From NCBI RefSeq assembly GCF_018129995.1, contig NZ_JAFCKS010000003.1, positions 434,001 through 498,000 on the forward strand: 64,000 bases of DNA, written 5' to 3'. Of this stretch, positions 1 through 8,084 are shown piece by piece (within the stretch, counting starts at the first letter, position 1; each line of letters begins with the position of its first letter). The DNA comes from Bradyrhizobium sp. SZCCT0153. GTDB taxonomy: Bacteria; Pseudomonadota; Alphaproteobacteria; Rhizobiales; Xanthobacteraceae. The notes under the pieces were generated by a model. The model was not told the DNA's origin, searched no databases, and was given only the letters and a program-made list of their open reading frames with translations. A program made the translations under genes and the position numbers.

Positions 1-89
1 GCCACCATGTCAGCCGCCGTCGCGAGCCCCGCCGCCCGATAATTGCGAAAATGCGTCAGCGTCAGGCGATGAATGCGGGAGGGGGTCAT
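1..89 (-). CDS. recF: DNA replication and repair protein RecF (5' end only)
   Basis: This is the first 29 codons of a minus-strand gene that runs off the left edge. The start reads MTPSRIHRLTLTHFRNYR, which fits the conserved RecF N-terminus, where the first strand and the 'FRNY' segment precede the Walker A loop (not in the window). RecF is an SMC-like ATPase that loads RecA at gaps behind stalled forks. Its place downstream of dnaN agrees with the usual dnaA-dnaN-recF order, except that a DUF559 gene and its repeats are inserted between dnaN and recF. Too little is visible to judge whether the gene is intact. Confidence 0.85.
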   Translation of the reverse strand, partial: MTPSRIHRLTLTHFRNYRAAGLATAADMV

Positions 90-115
90 GTTGGAACAGT
101 GGCACGCTCTGCTCA

Positions 116-172
116 CCCTCTCCCCTTGTGGGAGAGGGTGGCGCCTCACGAAGTGAGGCGACGGGTGAGGGG
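116..172. repeat. Left inverted-repeat arm next to the DUF559 gene
   Basis: A 57 bp arm. It opens with a 23 bp hairpin (116-138, CCCTCTCCCC, then the complementary GGGAGAGGG), holds a second inner hairpin (CGCCTCAC/GTGAGGCG), and ends in GGGTGAGGGG (163-172). The arm at 546-607 has the same ends in opposite orientation. The DUF559 stop codon lies 4 bp inside this arm. Confidence 0.8.
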
Positions 173-176
173 TATC

Positions 177-542
177 TTACCGCCCGGCAAGCTTTGCAAG
201 GAGATCCTCCAATACAGAAGCTGGCTGCTGCAGCACGTCATTGTTCCAGTAACGCGCTATCGAGAAACCTTCCGCCGAGAGAGCCGCATCACGCGCTGCA
301 TCGGTTCGTGATACTGCGTGCTGACCGCCGTCGATCTCGATCACAAGGCGTTTCTCGAAGCAGACGAAGTCGAGAATGTAGCTTTTGAACGGAACCTGTC
401 GGCGAAGCTTGAAGGCGGACAATCGACGATCCCTGAGCAGGCGCCACATCGCGGCCTCTGCATCCGTCGGCTCGTGCCGCATGTTCTTCGCGAATTGGCG
501 GAGACGCTTGGGGACCGGCCGATGGGATGGTTCCTGCGGCAC
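177..542 (-). CDS. DUF559 domain protein, Vsr/endonuclease-like
   Basis: A 121-residue protein of the DUF559 family, which is related to very-short-patch-repair (Vsr) endonucleases. Diagnostic pieces are the N-terminal TDAEAAMWRLLRDRRL segment, FKLRRQVPF, then YILDFVCFEKRLVIEIDGGQH (split as YILDFVC-x5-LVIEIDGGQH). The last holds the Asp and the E-x-D of the predicted nuclease core. The start is GTG at 542. The only plausible Shine-Dalgarno (GAGG, spacing 5) lies inside the flanking repeat arm. The gene lies between dnaN and recF and is framed to within 4 bp by inverted repeat arms, suggesting it moved or spread with them. No methylase partner is nearby. Biochemical role unknown. Confidence 0.8.
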   Translation of the reverse strand: MPQEPSHRPVPKRLRQFAKNMRHEPTDAEAAMWRLLRDRRLSAFKLRRQVPFKSYILDFVCFEKRLVIEIDGGQHAVSRTDAARDAALSAEGFSIARYWNNDVLQQPASVLEDLLAKLAGR

Positions 543-545
543 TAA

Positions 546-607
546 CCCCTCACCCGACTGAGTGTGTATCCGCCAGCGGAGTAGCCCTCTCCCACAAGGG
601 GAGAGGG
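546..607. repeat. Right inverted-repeat arm next to the DUF559 gene
   Basis: A 62 bp arm running from CCCCTCACCC (546-555) to a 23 bp hairpin at 585-607. It is the reverse complement of the 116-172 arm at both ends, but its middle sequence differs. On the minus strand its inner end supplies a GAGGGG just before the DUF559 start. Confidence 0.8.
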
Positions 608-672
608 CGCAGCAACGTGCATCGCGCTAGGCTCTGAAAGAAGGGCCTGTCGGCGAGGGAGGAGCACCTCCC

Positions 673-1791
673 TCACACCCGCATCGGCATCAGCACGTAC
701 AACGCGCTCTTGTCGTCGCGGTCCTGCACCAGCGTCGGCGAGCCGGGATCGGCGAGCCTCAGGGTTGCAACGTCGCCTTCGATCTGGGCGGCGATGTCGA
801 GCAGGTAGCGCGAGTTGAAGCCGATATCGAGGGCGTCGGAGGCGTATTCGACCTCGAGCTCTTCTGTCGCGCTGCCGGAATCCGGATTGGTCACCGACAG
901 CACCAGCTTGCCCGGCGACAGCGACAGTTTCACCGCGCGCCCGCGCTCGCTCGAGATCGTCGAGACGCGATCGACCGCGTTCTCGAAATCCTTCTTGTCG
1001 ACGACGAGCTCCTTGTCGTTGCCCTGCGGGATGACGCGGCCATAATCGGGGAAGGTGCCGTCGATCAGCTTCGAGGTCAGCACCACGTTGCCGATGGTGA
1101 AGCGGATCTTGGCCTGCGACAGCTCGATTGTCATCTCGGCGTCGGCGTCCTCGATCAGGCGCTGCACCTCGCCGACGGTCTTGCGCGGCACGATCACGCC
1201 GGGCATGCCGTCGGCGCCCTTGGGCTGCACCAGGTCGAGCTGGGCGAGGCGGTGGCCGTCGGTGGCGACGCCGCGCAGGGTTGCGGCCTTCGCGGAGCCT
1301 GCGGCATGCAGATAGATGCCGTTGAGATAATAGCGCGTCTCCTCGGTGGAGATCGCGAACTGGGTGCGGTCGATCAGCCGCTTGACGTCCTTGGCGGCGA
1401 GCGAGAACGAGTGCGACATGTCGCCGGCGGCCAGATCCGGGAAATCGTTCTCCGGCAGGGTCTGCAGCGTGAAGCGCGAGCGGCCGGCGCGGATCGCAAG
1501 CACGGCGCGGTCGCCGTCGGCCTCCAGCACGATCTGCGACCCGTCCGGCAGCTTGCGCACGATGTCGTAGAACATGTGCGCCGGCACGGTGGTGGAGCCC
1601 GCGGTCGCGGTTTCCGCGGGCAGCGTTTCCGTCACCTCGAGGTCGAGGTCGGTCGCCTTCAGCGACAATTTCGCATTCTCGGCCCGGACCAGCACGTTGC
1701 CGAGGATCGGGATCGTGTTGCGGCGCTCGACCACGCGGTGGACATGGCCCAGCGACTTCAGGAGTTGCGCGCGTTCGACCGTAACCTTCAT
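673..1791 (-). CDS. dnaN: DNA polymerase III beta sliding clamp
   Basis: A 372-residue beta clamp that encircles DNA and tethers Pol III and other partners. The start at 1791 gives MKVTVERAQLLKSLGHV, the standard alphaproteobacterial DnaN N-terminus. The frame stays open upstream to 2034, but that part is low-complexity shadow. Recognisable pieces are RRNTIPILGNV in domain 1, YYLNGIYLH and ATDGHRLA in domain 2, and the C-terminal LYVLMPMRV, which matches the conserved 'MPMR' end. The length equals the usual family length. The gap to dnaA is 285 bp, so dnaN may have its own promoter; none was resolved. Confidence 0.97.
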   Translation of the reverse strand: MKVTVERAQLLKSLGHVHRVVERRNTIPILGNVLVRAENAKLSLKATDLDLEVTETLPAETATAGSTTVPAHMFYDIVRKLPDGSQIVLEADGDRAVLAIRAGRSRFTLQTLPENDFPDLAAGDMSHSFSLAAKDVKRLIDRTQFAISTEETRYYLNGIYLHAAGSAKAATLRGVATDGHRLAQLDLVQPKGADGMPGVIVPRKTVGEVQRLIEDADAEMTIELSQAKIRFTIGNVVLTSKLIDGTFPDYGRVIPQGNDKELVVDKKDFENAVDRVSTISSERGRAVKLSLSPGKLVLSVTNPDSGSATEELEVEYASDALDIGFNSRYLLDIAAQIEGDVATLRLADPGSPTLVQDRDDKSALYVLMPMRV

Positions 1792-2019
1792 TGCACTACT
1801 CGCCCGATCCCCAAGGAAACCAAATCTGGAAAAGCCGGGCGGCGGGACGCGCGCCACGGCACCGAAGACCCCGGAAAGCCGGATCATCCAGCCGATATGA
1901 CCAAAGCCGTCAGGGTCGCGCAAGGTGGCGCGGATGGCCCCCGGATTCAAGGGATTGCGAGGTAGTTCCCCACGATTTACAGGCAAAAACGAGGGCCCGC
2001 CGCCCAGGCAAGACGAAGA

Positions 2020-2048
2020 CCGCCGCCCCGGCATGGCCGAGGCGGCGG
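2020..2048 (-). terminator. Possible hairpin terminator after dnaA
   Basis: An 8 bp GC stem (CCGCCGCC/GGCGGCGG) lies 28-57 bp beyond the dnaA stop on the minus strand. It is followed by TCTTCGTCTTG, which has only a weak U-run, so termination may be partial. Confidence 0.35.
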
Positions 2049-2076
2049 CAGGTTGGAAGGGGCAGGGCCTAGGCGT

Positions 2077-3492
2077 TTATTCCTGAAGCTGGCGCTTGAG
2101 CGATTCGACCTCGTCCGATAGCGCCGTGTCCTTGGACACCAGGGCCTCGATCTTGCGCACCGCGTGCAATACCGTGGTGTGGTCGCGCCCGCCGAAGCGG
2201 CGGCCGATTTCCGGCAGCGAGCGCAAGGTCAGCGTCTTGGCGAGGTACATCGCCACCTGGCGCGGACGGACCACGTTGGCGGTCCGGCGCGAGGACAGGA
2301 GGTCGGAGCGGCTGACATTATACTGCCGCGCCACCACGCGCTGAATGTCCTCGATCTTGATCCGCTTGGGTTCCTGCGGCCGGATCAGGTCGCGCACTTC
2401 GTGCTCCGCCATCTCCAGCGTCACCGGCCGGTTGTTGAGTTTCGAGTGCGCGAGCAGACGGTTGATCGCGCCTTCGAGATCCCTGCCGTTATGGGTTATG
2501 GCGCGGGCCAGATAGGTCAGCACCTCCTCGGGCACCTCGAAAGTCGCATGATGGGCGCGGGCGGCGGCGACGCGCGACTTGAGAATGCCGTGCCGCAGCT
2601 CCTCGCCGAGCGAGCCCATCTCGACCACGAGGCCGCCGGCCAGCCGCGAGCGCACGCGGTCATCGAGGCTTTCGAGATCGGACGGCGGCCGGTCGGCTGC
2701 GATCACGACCTGGCGGCCGGCGTCGATCAGCGCGTTCAGCGTGTGACAGAATTCGGCCTGGGTCGACTTGCCCTGCAGGAACTGGAGATCGTCGATCACG
2801 AGCACGTCGATGCCGCGCAGCGCTTCCTTGAAGGCGAGCGCCGTCTGCGTCTTCAGCGCGGCGACGAAGCCGTACATGAACTTTTCAGCCGTGAGATACA
2901 GCACCTTGCGCTCGTTGCCGGAATTACCGGCCCAGGTCACAGCCTGCAGCAGATGCGTCTTGCCGAGGCCGACACCGGCATGGATGTAGAGCGGGTTGAA
3001 CATCACGGGGTCGCCTCTGCGACCTTCCGCGACCTGGCGCGCCGCCGCATGCGCCAGCGTGTTGGAGCGGCCGACGACGAAGCTTGCGAAGGTCAGGCGC
3101 GGATCGAGCGGCGAGCCGCCGAGCGCATCGTGATTGGCCGAGACCGGCGCGGTCGCGGTCGAGCGCAGCTCCGGCGCAGGCGTGCGGCGTGTTTCGACCG
3201 GCGCGGGCGCTTCCTTCTGCTGAACGACCGGACGCACGGCCGAGCGAACGGTGAGATCGATGCGATGCACTTCCGGCATCTCGGCCTGCCAGCACGACAA
3301 CACGCGCTCGGCATAATGGGCCTGGATCCAGCTCTTCAGGAAGCGGGTCGGCACCGACAGACGCACGCTCTCGTCCTGCACGCCTTCCAGATCCATCCGC
3401 GCAAACCAGCTGGTGTAGACGTCCTCGCCGACGTTCGAGCGCAGCCGACTCTTCACGCGCGACCAGCGATCCTGTTCCGGTGTTGTCATCAT
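2077..3492 (-). CDS. dnaA: Chromosomal replication initiator DnaA
   Basis: A 471-residue initiator ATPase. Domain I is near the N-terminus ([23 protein letters not shown]) and is followed by a Pro/Ala-rich linker. The AAA+ core has Walker [12 protein letters not shown] and Walker [11 protein letters not shown], with sensor-type arginines near [12 protein letters not shown]. Domain IV carries the DnaA signature [15 protein letters not shown] for box recognition. I chose the MM start (3492/3489) because it matches the usual family length. A longer in-frame start at 3567 has a better GAGG upstream and cannot be excluded; it would add 25 residues. The protein initiates replication and is normally autoregulated through DnaA boxes; box-like words lie upstream at 4160-4376. 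Confidence 0.96.
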   Translation of the reverse strand: MMTTPEQDRWSRVKSRLRSNVGEDVYTSWFARMDLEGVQDESVRLSVPTRFLKSWIQAHYAERVLSCWQAEMPEVHRIDLTVRSAVRPVVQQKEAPAPVETRRTPAPELRSTATAPVSANHDALGGSPLDPRLTFASFVVGRSNTLAHAAARQVAEGRRGDPVMFNPLYIHAGVGLGKTHLLQAVTWAGNSGNERKVLYLTAEKFMYGFVAALKTQTALAFKEALRGIDVLVIDDLQFLQGKSTQAEFCHTLNALIDAGRQVVIAADRPPSDLESLDDRVRSRLAGGLVVEMGSLGEELRHGILKSRVAAARAHHATFEVPEEVLTYLARAITHNGRDLEGAINRLLAHSKLNNRPVTLEMAEHEVRDLIRPQEPKRIKIEDIQRVVARQYNVSRSDLLSSRRTANVVRPRQVAMYLAKTLTLRSLPEIGRRFGGRDHTTVLHAVRKIEALVSKDTALSDEVESLKRQLQE

Positions 3493-4144
3493 GTGAGAAC
3501 TTTTCTTGAGAGATAAGGTTGCGTGGTGAGCGCCATGCAGAGTTCCTGCCATCAGGGTTTCTGCCATGGCGCGACCTCAAGCGATTTCACCTGCAGACAT
3601 GGCTCGACCGTTCGGCGGAAACGCCGCGTCCGATCAGCAATGTCAGAGATGGAGGGGTCGCGAGGTCAGCGCGTACTCGGCGCTCCGTTGCACGCGGGAG
3701 GCTTGATGTCCGACGAATCTAAAACGGCATAGTTGAAAGTCGAGGTGTGTTTCAATACCGCGTTGAGTCCGTAAGACATGATACCTCCCCGTCCTGCCGT
3801 GATTGCTCACGACAAGGTCCTGCGTGTCTAAACGGCAACCGCGTTGTACTCCTGCCGCGGATGCCTGCCCGTGTCCTAGTCGTCCGCTCGGCTTCGCCAT
3901 CATGCCTGTCGAGGCAGCTTTCACGACGTCTCTCATATGCGAGCGAAAAAATCCCGCTTGGAGACATTCAGACAAAGAGCTACCGTTCCCACATTGCTGT
4001 GGGTTTTGAACCGACAATCGCTTGTTGAAGCGTCGCCTACGTGCACACCGCCGCCGATTTGCACGCTCGCCCCGTTTTCCGATACCGCGCTGGTCTCAAG
4101 ATCGTGGGCGCCGCTGACGTCTTAAGGAATACACTATGCGGAAA

Positions 4145-4450
4145 GACTCGCAACGGAATTGATTCACACTTTAGGCATCAAAAAACTTGACCTCGGTTAA
4201 CGCCGCGCGCGACTTGTGCACAGGCTCCAGAGCAAGTTTTTGGATTCGTGCACAGAATCGAAGATGCCGCGCCTCATGTGACAATTCTCGGTCACCGCCA
4301 AAAAATTTTTACAAAAGCGTCACGCGCGCGACGCGCGGGCGAATTTTCCAAACGCTTGAGGTCACTATGTCGATAAGTGATTAGCGAGACATCGTTTTTT
4401 GAGTCTCGTTTCACAGGGTAACTCCAGCGGTAGATTCGATCCGGTGAATC
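4145..4450. other. Candidate oriC or dnaA control region (GANTC cluster, DnaA-box-like words)
   Basis: Seven GANTC words, the CcrM methylation target of alphaproteobacteria, start at 4145, 4161, 4243, 4255, 4401, 4433 and 4446. Four nonamers resemble the DnaA box TTATNCACA: TGATTCACA (4160-4168, one mismatch), TTGTGCACA (4214-4222, one mismatch), TCGTGCACA (4246-4254, two mismatches) and TTATCGACA on the minus strand (4376-4368, one mismatch). An A/T run (AAAAAATTTTT) lies between them. Origin function is inference. In some relatives oriC lies near hemE/parAB instead, so this could be only a dnaA regulatory region. Confidence 0.5.
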
Positions 4451-4647
4451 TACGGTGTGCAGAACTCGCAGGCACGCGAATTCAACTTGAGCCCGCCTCG
4501 CAGGGACTTTTTGCACCGCGGTGGAAGTTTCCACTGTTGCAAAATCACCCGCAGGTAAAACTACGGACCGCATCATGGTGCGACGATGGAGGTCTTCCAG
4601 TCGAAGATCGGTCGTCGCGTGACGGCTTGCTTGTTCATGGCAGGCAA

Positions 4648-4674
4648 CAAAAAAGCCCGGCGCGATGCCGGGCT
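4648..4674 (-). terminator. Rho-independent terminator of rpsT
   Basis: On the minus strand a perfect 8 bp stem (AGCCCGGC, loop ATCGC, GCCGGGCT) is followed by TTTTTTG. It lies about 75 bp after the rpsT stop and is a textbook intrinsic terminator. Confidence 0.92.
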
Positions 4675-4748
4675 GTTTGACGCGTGCGATGTGCGATCTG
4701 ATCGCCCGATCGAACTCGACCGGACGGTCTGTCGGATCGCCTGCCGGA

Positions 4749-5015
4749 TTACTTGGCGAGCTTGGCGATCTGCGCGGTGAGCCGCGAGACTTTGCGGCTG
4801 GCATTGTTCTTGTGAATGATGTTGCGCTGGGCGGCGCGCATCAGAGCCGGTTCGGCATTCGCCAGCGCCTGCACGGCAGCGGCGCGATCGCCGGTCGCGA
4901 TGGCTTCTTCGACGTTTCGCACGGCGCCGCGCATCTGGGTGCGGCGCGACTTGTTGACGGCGGTGCGGCGGGCGATCTTGCGCGTCGCTTTCTTGGCGGA
5001 AGTGGTATTGGCCAT
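4749..5015 (-). CDS. rpsT: 30S ribosomal protein S20
   Basis: An 88-residue, strongly basic protein starting [17 protein letters not shown] and ending [12 protein letters not shown], the S20 hallmark of an all-helical 16S rRNA binder. S20 contacts the 5' domain of 16S rRNA early in 30S assembly. The start at 5015 has AAGGA about 10 nt upstream. The frame is open to 5183, but the extra residues are leader shadow. The gene is monocistronic: promoter at 5245-5273, leader of about 220 nt, terminator at 4648-4674. The long structured leader would suit feedback control by S20, as known in enterobacteria, but that is inference. Confidence 0.97.
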   Translation of the reverse strand: MANTTSAKKATRKIARRTAVNKSRRTQMRGAVRNVEEAIATGDRAAAVQALANAEPALMRAAQRNIIHKNNASRKVSRLTAQIAKLAK

Positions 5016-5244
5016 GGTCTCAATATCCTTTGCGGGTACCGGTCGCGTCTTGGTCGGGTAGCGCCGGCTTGCTTGACCGCGTAATCGACGCTCGGATTTA
5101 GGGTGTTCGGTTGCTGGCTGTTCCCGGAACATGAGCGACGGCCTTGCGGCTGTCTCTGAGGCCCAAAGAGCCTGTAAGCTCAAGGAGCCTTCAACTGCTC
5201 AAAGAACAGCGGCGGCAGGATTGCGCCCGCCGCCAGTTGGCGCC

Positions 5245-5273
5245 CTTATAGAGAGGGTCTTTGGCACCGTCAA
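5245..5273 (-). promoter_or_regulatory. Sigma-70-type promoter of rpsT
   Basis: On the minus strand TTGACG (5273-5268), a 17 bp spacer and TATAAG (5250-5245) form a near-consensus housekeeping promoter. The predicted start of transcription, near 5238, leaves a leader of about 220 nt before rpsT. The leader begins with a GC hairpin (GGCGGCGGG pairing with CTGCCGCC, about 5212-5233). Confidence 0.8.
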
Positions 5274-5417
5274 CGCTTTCCCGGACCGGAAAACCGGCCC
5301 CATGCGGCCCGAATGGGTGCCGTAACGCCCTGAAGTGGTTGAATTTCTGCCGTCTCCCTTGTATTGGCTGGCGGCGTTCAGGGGGTCGTCCGATCGGACG
5401 ACCATATAAGGTGAGGC

Positions 5418-5735
5418 ATGATCCGCGGCTTTTTCCGACTGATTGGGCTGTTGCTGCTCGCCGGCGGGTTCATCTTCATGGTCTATGACGGCGCCCGCTG
5501 GGTCGCCGACCAGACCCTCAAGTTCACCCGCTTCGGCCAGTTCTGGAACGACATCAATCAGGCCAGCCAGACGGCGTTCCGGACCTGGGTCGAGGCCAAG
5601 GCGCCGTGGCTCTGGACCTCGGTGATCCGCCTGGTGCTGGATCAGCCGGTGTTCGCCGTCCTCGGCATTTCGGGCATCCTCCTGATGATCCTGTTCCGCC
5701 CGCGCAAGCCGCTGATCGGCTATTCCCGGGATTGA
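5418..5735 (+). CDS. Small two-span membrane protein of unknown function
   Basis: A 105-residue protein. An N-terminal hydrophobic span (about residues 4-24, [20 protein letters not shown]) and a second near the C-terminus (about 78-94, [16 protein letters not shown]) flank an aromatic, amphipathic middle with several Trp. The tail RPRKPLIGY is basic, suggesting a cytoplasmic C-terminus. AAGGTGAGG just upstream is a good ribosome site for the ATG at 5418. I do not recognise a characterised family. The last codons and the stop overlap the first of three short ATTCCCGGGATTGA repeats. Confidence 0.75.
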   Translation: MIRGFFRLIGLLLLAGGFIFMVYDGARWVADQTLKFTRFGQFWNDINQASQTAFRTWVEAKAPWLWTSVIRLVLDQPVFAVLGISGILLMILFRPRKPLIGYSRD

Positions 5736-5779
5736 ACTTTCAATTCCCGGGATTGAGGGCTTTCAATTCCCGCGATTGA
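5722..5779. repeat. Three tandem copies of ATTCCC(G/C)GATTGA-type word
   Basis: ATTCCCGGGATTGA occurs at 5722-5735 and 5743-5756, with a variant ATTCCCGCGATTGA at 5766-5779 (spacings 21 and 23 bp). The first copy contains the stop codon of the preceding gene. Confidence 0.8.
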
Positions 5780-5923
5780 GCCTCGCGCTGGCGGCCGCGT
5801 AACAAGGCTGCCCCTTGCTGCGTAGATGCCTATATTCCCAACTGATCGCGAGCACGCCGCCTGAGCACTCGACCTCTCGAGCTGGCCCAGGCGACGGACA
5901 GCTCGTTTCCAGGAGATCCGTCC

Positions 5924-6580
5924 ATGCTGTTCACGCGCAAGACCACCGCATTGCCGAGCGCCAAGGAAGCGCTGCCGGGCCGTGCGCAAGCCATTCCGAC
6001 CGCGACCACCCATTTCGTCAACGGTGCCAAGCTCGCGCCGCCTTATCCCGCGGGCCTCGAACAGGCGGTGTTCGGGCTCGGCTGCTTCTGGGGCGCAGAG
6101 CGCAAGTTCTGGGAGCTCGGCGAGGGCGTCTACGCCACCGCCGTCGGCTATGCCGGCGGCCACACGCCGAACCCGACCTATGAGGAGACCTGCTCGGGCC
6201 GCACCGGCCACACCGAAGTGGTGCTGGTCGTGTTCGATCCGAAGAAGATCTCCTACGAGAAATTGTTGAAGACGTTCTGGGAGAGCCACAACCCGACGCA
6301 GGGCATGCGTCAGGGCAACGACGTCGGCACGCAATACCGAAGCGCGATCTACACCTATTCAGGCGCGCAGAAGACAGCGGCCGACCAATCGAAGGCGCTC
6401 TATCAGAAGGCGCTCGCCGCAAAGGGTCTCGGGGCCATCACCACCGAGATCGCACCGGCCGGCGAGTTCTATTTCGCCGAGGATTATCATCAGCAATATC
6501 TGGCGAAGAATCCCGCCGGCTATTGCGGCCTCGGCGGCACCGGCGTGTCCTGCCCGATCGGCGTGGGTGTGAGCGCGTAA
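5924..6580 (+). CDS. msrA: Peptide methionine sulfoxide reductase MsrA
   Basis: A 218-residue cytoplasmic repair enzyme that reduces the S-form of methionine sulfoxide with thioredoxin. The catalytic motif GCFWG is at residues 53-57 (nucleophile Cys54). [21 protein letters not shown] (given here as two adjoining family blocks, YAGGH and [11 protein letters not shown]) follows, then [18 protein letters not shown], and resolving cysteines at 201 and 210 in the C-terminal tail. It matches the longer MsrA class with an N-terminal extension of about 45 residues. The ribosome site AGGAGA lies 8 nt before the ATG. It stands alone between repeats. Confidence 0.96.
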   Translation: MLFTRKTTALPSAKEALPGRAQAIPTATTHFVNGAKLAPPYPAGLEQAVFGLGCFWGAERKFWELGEGVYATAVGYAGGHTPNPTYEETCSGRTGHTEVVLVVFDPKKISYEKLLKTFWESHNPTQGMRQGNDVGTQYRSAIYTYSGAQKTAADQSKALYQKALAAKGLGAITTEIAPAGEFYFAEDYHQQYLAKNPAGYCGLGGTGVSCPIGVGVSA

Positions 6581-6608
6581 GCGTAAACGTTGAAGCGGTG
6601 ATGTGCTT

Positions 6609-6767
6609 ACCCTCCCCTGGAGGGAGAGGGTCGGCTCACATTGAGCGCAGCGAAGATGTGAGACGGGGTTGGGTGAAGATCTCTCCACGTCCACACTGCC
6701 CGAGCGGAGAGATCACCCCACCCCGCTCGCGCTTCGCGCGATCGACCCTCCCCCTCCAGGGGAGGGT
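6609..6767. repeat. Palindromic interspersed repeat element (159 bp)
   Basis: It begins ACCCTCCCCTGGAGGG and ends CCCTCCAGGGGAGGGT, so the ends are inverted copies. Inner inverted words (GAGCGCAGCG...CGCGCTTCGCGC, GGTTGGGTGAAGATC...GATCACCCCACC) give a long cruciform-like unit. It is related in design to the elements at 116-607 and 37219-37357. Confidence 0.75.
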
Positions 6768-6842
6768 TGAAGCCCCGCTCAACGCTTTATTAACCATAAC
6801 CGGTGCATCAGTGGAGCTGTCTCGTTTCGAGGGATAGGTCCG

Positions 6843-7589
6843 GTGCCAGTTGCACGCGCGTTTCGATGGTCGATCTCGGCAGCGTCCTTGGTAGCGTTCG
6901 CCGCGCTTGCGCTTGGCGGCTGCATGCAGACCGCCGGTCCCGTCGCGGTGATGCAGCCGCGCGCCGATCTCGACTCCATGGCCTATGGCCAGCCCTACGG
7001 CACGCCGCAGCCGGTCGTCGTCGCCGATGGCGGCGGCGCCATCGGCGCGCTGCGCACGTCCTTTGCCTCTTCGCCCGCGGCCATGCCGGTCGGCTATGCC
7101 GCACCGATGGCGGCGCCGGTCCGCTACGACGCCTCCTACCATCTCGACGCCGGCGACAAGCTGCGCGTCGTGGTGTACGGCCAGGAAGGCCTCACCAACA
7201 GCTACGCCATCGACGCCGGCGGCTCCATCACCATGCCGCTGATCGGCGGAGTGCCCGCACGCGGTCGCACTCCGGCAGGACTCGCCGGTGAAATCGCCGC
7301 GCGGCTGCGCAACGGCTATATCCGCGAGCCCTCGGTCGCCGTCGAGGTCGAATCCTATCGGCCGTTCTTCATCCTCGGCGAAGTCTCCGCGCCCGGACAA
7401 TATCCCTACGTGCCGAACATGACGGTCGAAAGCGCGGTCGCGATTGCCGGCGGCTTCTCGCCGCGCGCCAAGCGCGACGTGGTCACCGTCACCCACACCG
7501 AAGCCGGCGGCTCGATGCGCGCCGTGGTTCCGCTCGGCACGCCATTGGCACCGGGCGACACCGTGTTCGTCGGCGAGCGCTGGTTCTAG
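6843..7589 (+). CDS. Polysaccharide export lipoprotein (Wza/KpsD-like, OPX family)
   Basis: A 248-residue secreted lipoprotein. After an N-terminal signal segment the lipobox LGGC places the lipidated Cys at residue 27. A Pro/Ala-rich linker leads to the Poly_export domain (from about 98: YHLDAGDKLRVVVYGQEGL, then GSITMPLIGGVPARGRT, AARLRNGYIREPSVAVEV). An SLBB-type beta-grasp follows (FILGEVSAPGQYPY, AIAGGFSPRAKRDVV), and the protein ends PGDTVFVGERWF. Such proteins form the outer-membrane exit channel for capsule or exopolysaccharide. Start is GTG with GAGGG upstream. No glycosyltransferase genes are adjacent, so the polymer is unknown. Confidence 0.88.
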   Translation: MPVARAFRWSISAASLVAFAALALGGCMQTAGPVAVMQPRADLDSMAYGQPYGTPQPVVVADGGGAIGALRTSFASSPAAMPVGYAAPMAAPVRYDASYHLDAGDKLRVVVYGQEGLTNSYAIDAGGSITMPLIGGVPARGRTPAGLAGEIAARLRNGYIREPSVAVEVESYRPFFILGEVSAPGQYPYVPNMTVESAVAIAGGFSPRAKRDVVTVTHTEAGGSMRAVVPLGTPLAPGDTVFVGERWF

Positions 7590-7590
7590 C

Positions 7591-8073
7591 TCACCGCCTG
7601 AAATCCAGTCGCCCGTTCGGGAAACATCCATCGATCCTGACGGCATCGACCACGAGCCCGACCCATGGCCGCATGATGGCCGGGTTGGTCAGGTTGATAT
7701 ATTTCCCGACGAGACGATCCGCGCCCTGGCGGGCCGCATCGATCAGCCCGTGCCGGCGGCCATGGTCCCAGTCGAAGCGAAGATAGATGCGCTCGCCTGC
7801 GACCCGCACCTCCGCGCGCCCCACTTTCCACTGCTCCGGCGTATCGCCGGCAATGGTCGGATCGGCGCCGCCATTCCAGCGGCTCGCCCAGACCCCCTCG
7901 AGCTGATCGGAGGACGTCGGCATCGATGCCCAATGCGCCGCGTTGCCGTCGGCGGCATCGCCGGCGAGCATGGCGATGGAGGCATAGTCCATGACCTCAC
8001 GATCGTTCGGCTCGGGCACGTCCATAGTGCCGAACGGATTGCGGATGACGACGTTCGTATTGGCCTGTTGCAT
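7591..8073 (-). CDS. Conserved hypothetical protein
   Basis: A 160-residue soluble protein without signal peptide or membrane span. It is rich in Trp and Asp/Arg (WASRWNGGADP, LRFDWDHGRRHGLIDAARQ, GRLDFRR), with a look of a small beta-rich domain. I do not recognise the family. The start at 8073 has GGGAGA 6-11 nt upstream. A perfect 16 bp inverted repeat begins just 12 bp upstream of the start codon, so control of this gene at that element is likely. It converges with the polysaccharide-export gene, leaving 1 bp between stop codons. Confidence 0.7.
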   Translation of the reverse strand: MQQANTNVVIRNPFGTMDVPEPNDREVMDYASIAMLAGDAADGNAAHWASMPTSSDQLEGVWASRWNGGADPTIAGDTPEQWKVGRAEVRVAGERIYLRFDWDHGRRHGLIDAARQGADRLVGKYINLTNPAIMRPWVGLVVDAVRIDGCFPNGRLDFRR

Positions 8074-8084
8074 GGTGATCTCCC

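Larger units (their letters stand above)
116..607. mobile_element. Putative repeat-bounded DUF559 cassette
   Basis: The 492 bp unit consists of the arm 116-172, the DUF559 gene and the inverted arm 546-607. The outer 23 bp of both arms are identical when one is reversed, and the inner GGGTGAGGGG ends also match. No target-site duplication is obvious outside the arms, and no transposase is present. Calling it mobile is inference from the arms and from a gene-less element with the same layout at 37219-37357. Confidence 0.45.
3493..4748. other. Long non-coding region between dnaA and rpsT
   Basis: 1256 bp with no credible gene; the short frames here lack ribosome sites and family features. It contains a possible dnaA promoter on the minus strand (TTGAAA at 3755-3750, 18 bp, TATGCC at 3731-3726; weak), an inverted repeat CCCACA-TTGC-TGTGGG at 3988-4003, the GANTC-dense segment 4145-4450, another inverted repeat GTGGAAGTTTCCAC at 4521-4534, and the rpsT terminator at its right end. 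It is visibly richer in A+T around 4160-4410 than the flanking genes. Confidence 0.7.

Noticed and set aside
3493..3567. Longer DnaA start at 3567
   Set aside because: It has a decent GAGG upstream, but the extra 25 residues have no counterpart in the family; kept only as an alternative.
3643..4017. 124-codon minus-strand frame in the dnaA-rpsT gap
   Set aside because: No ribosome site, no family similarity, and base composition unlike neighbouring genes. Treated as non-coding.
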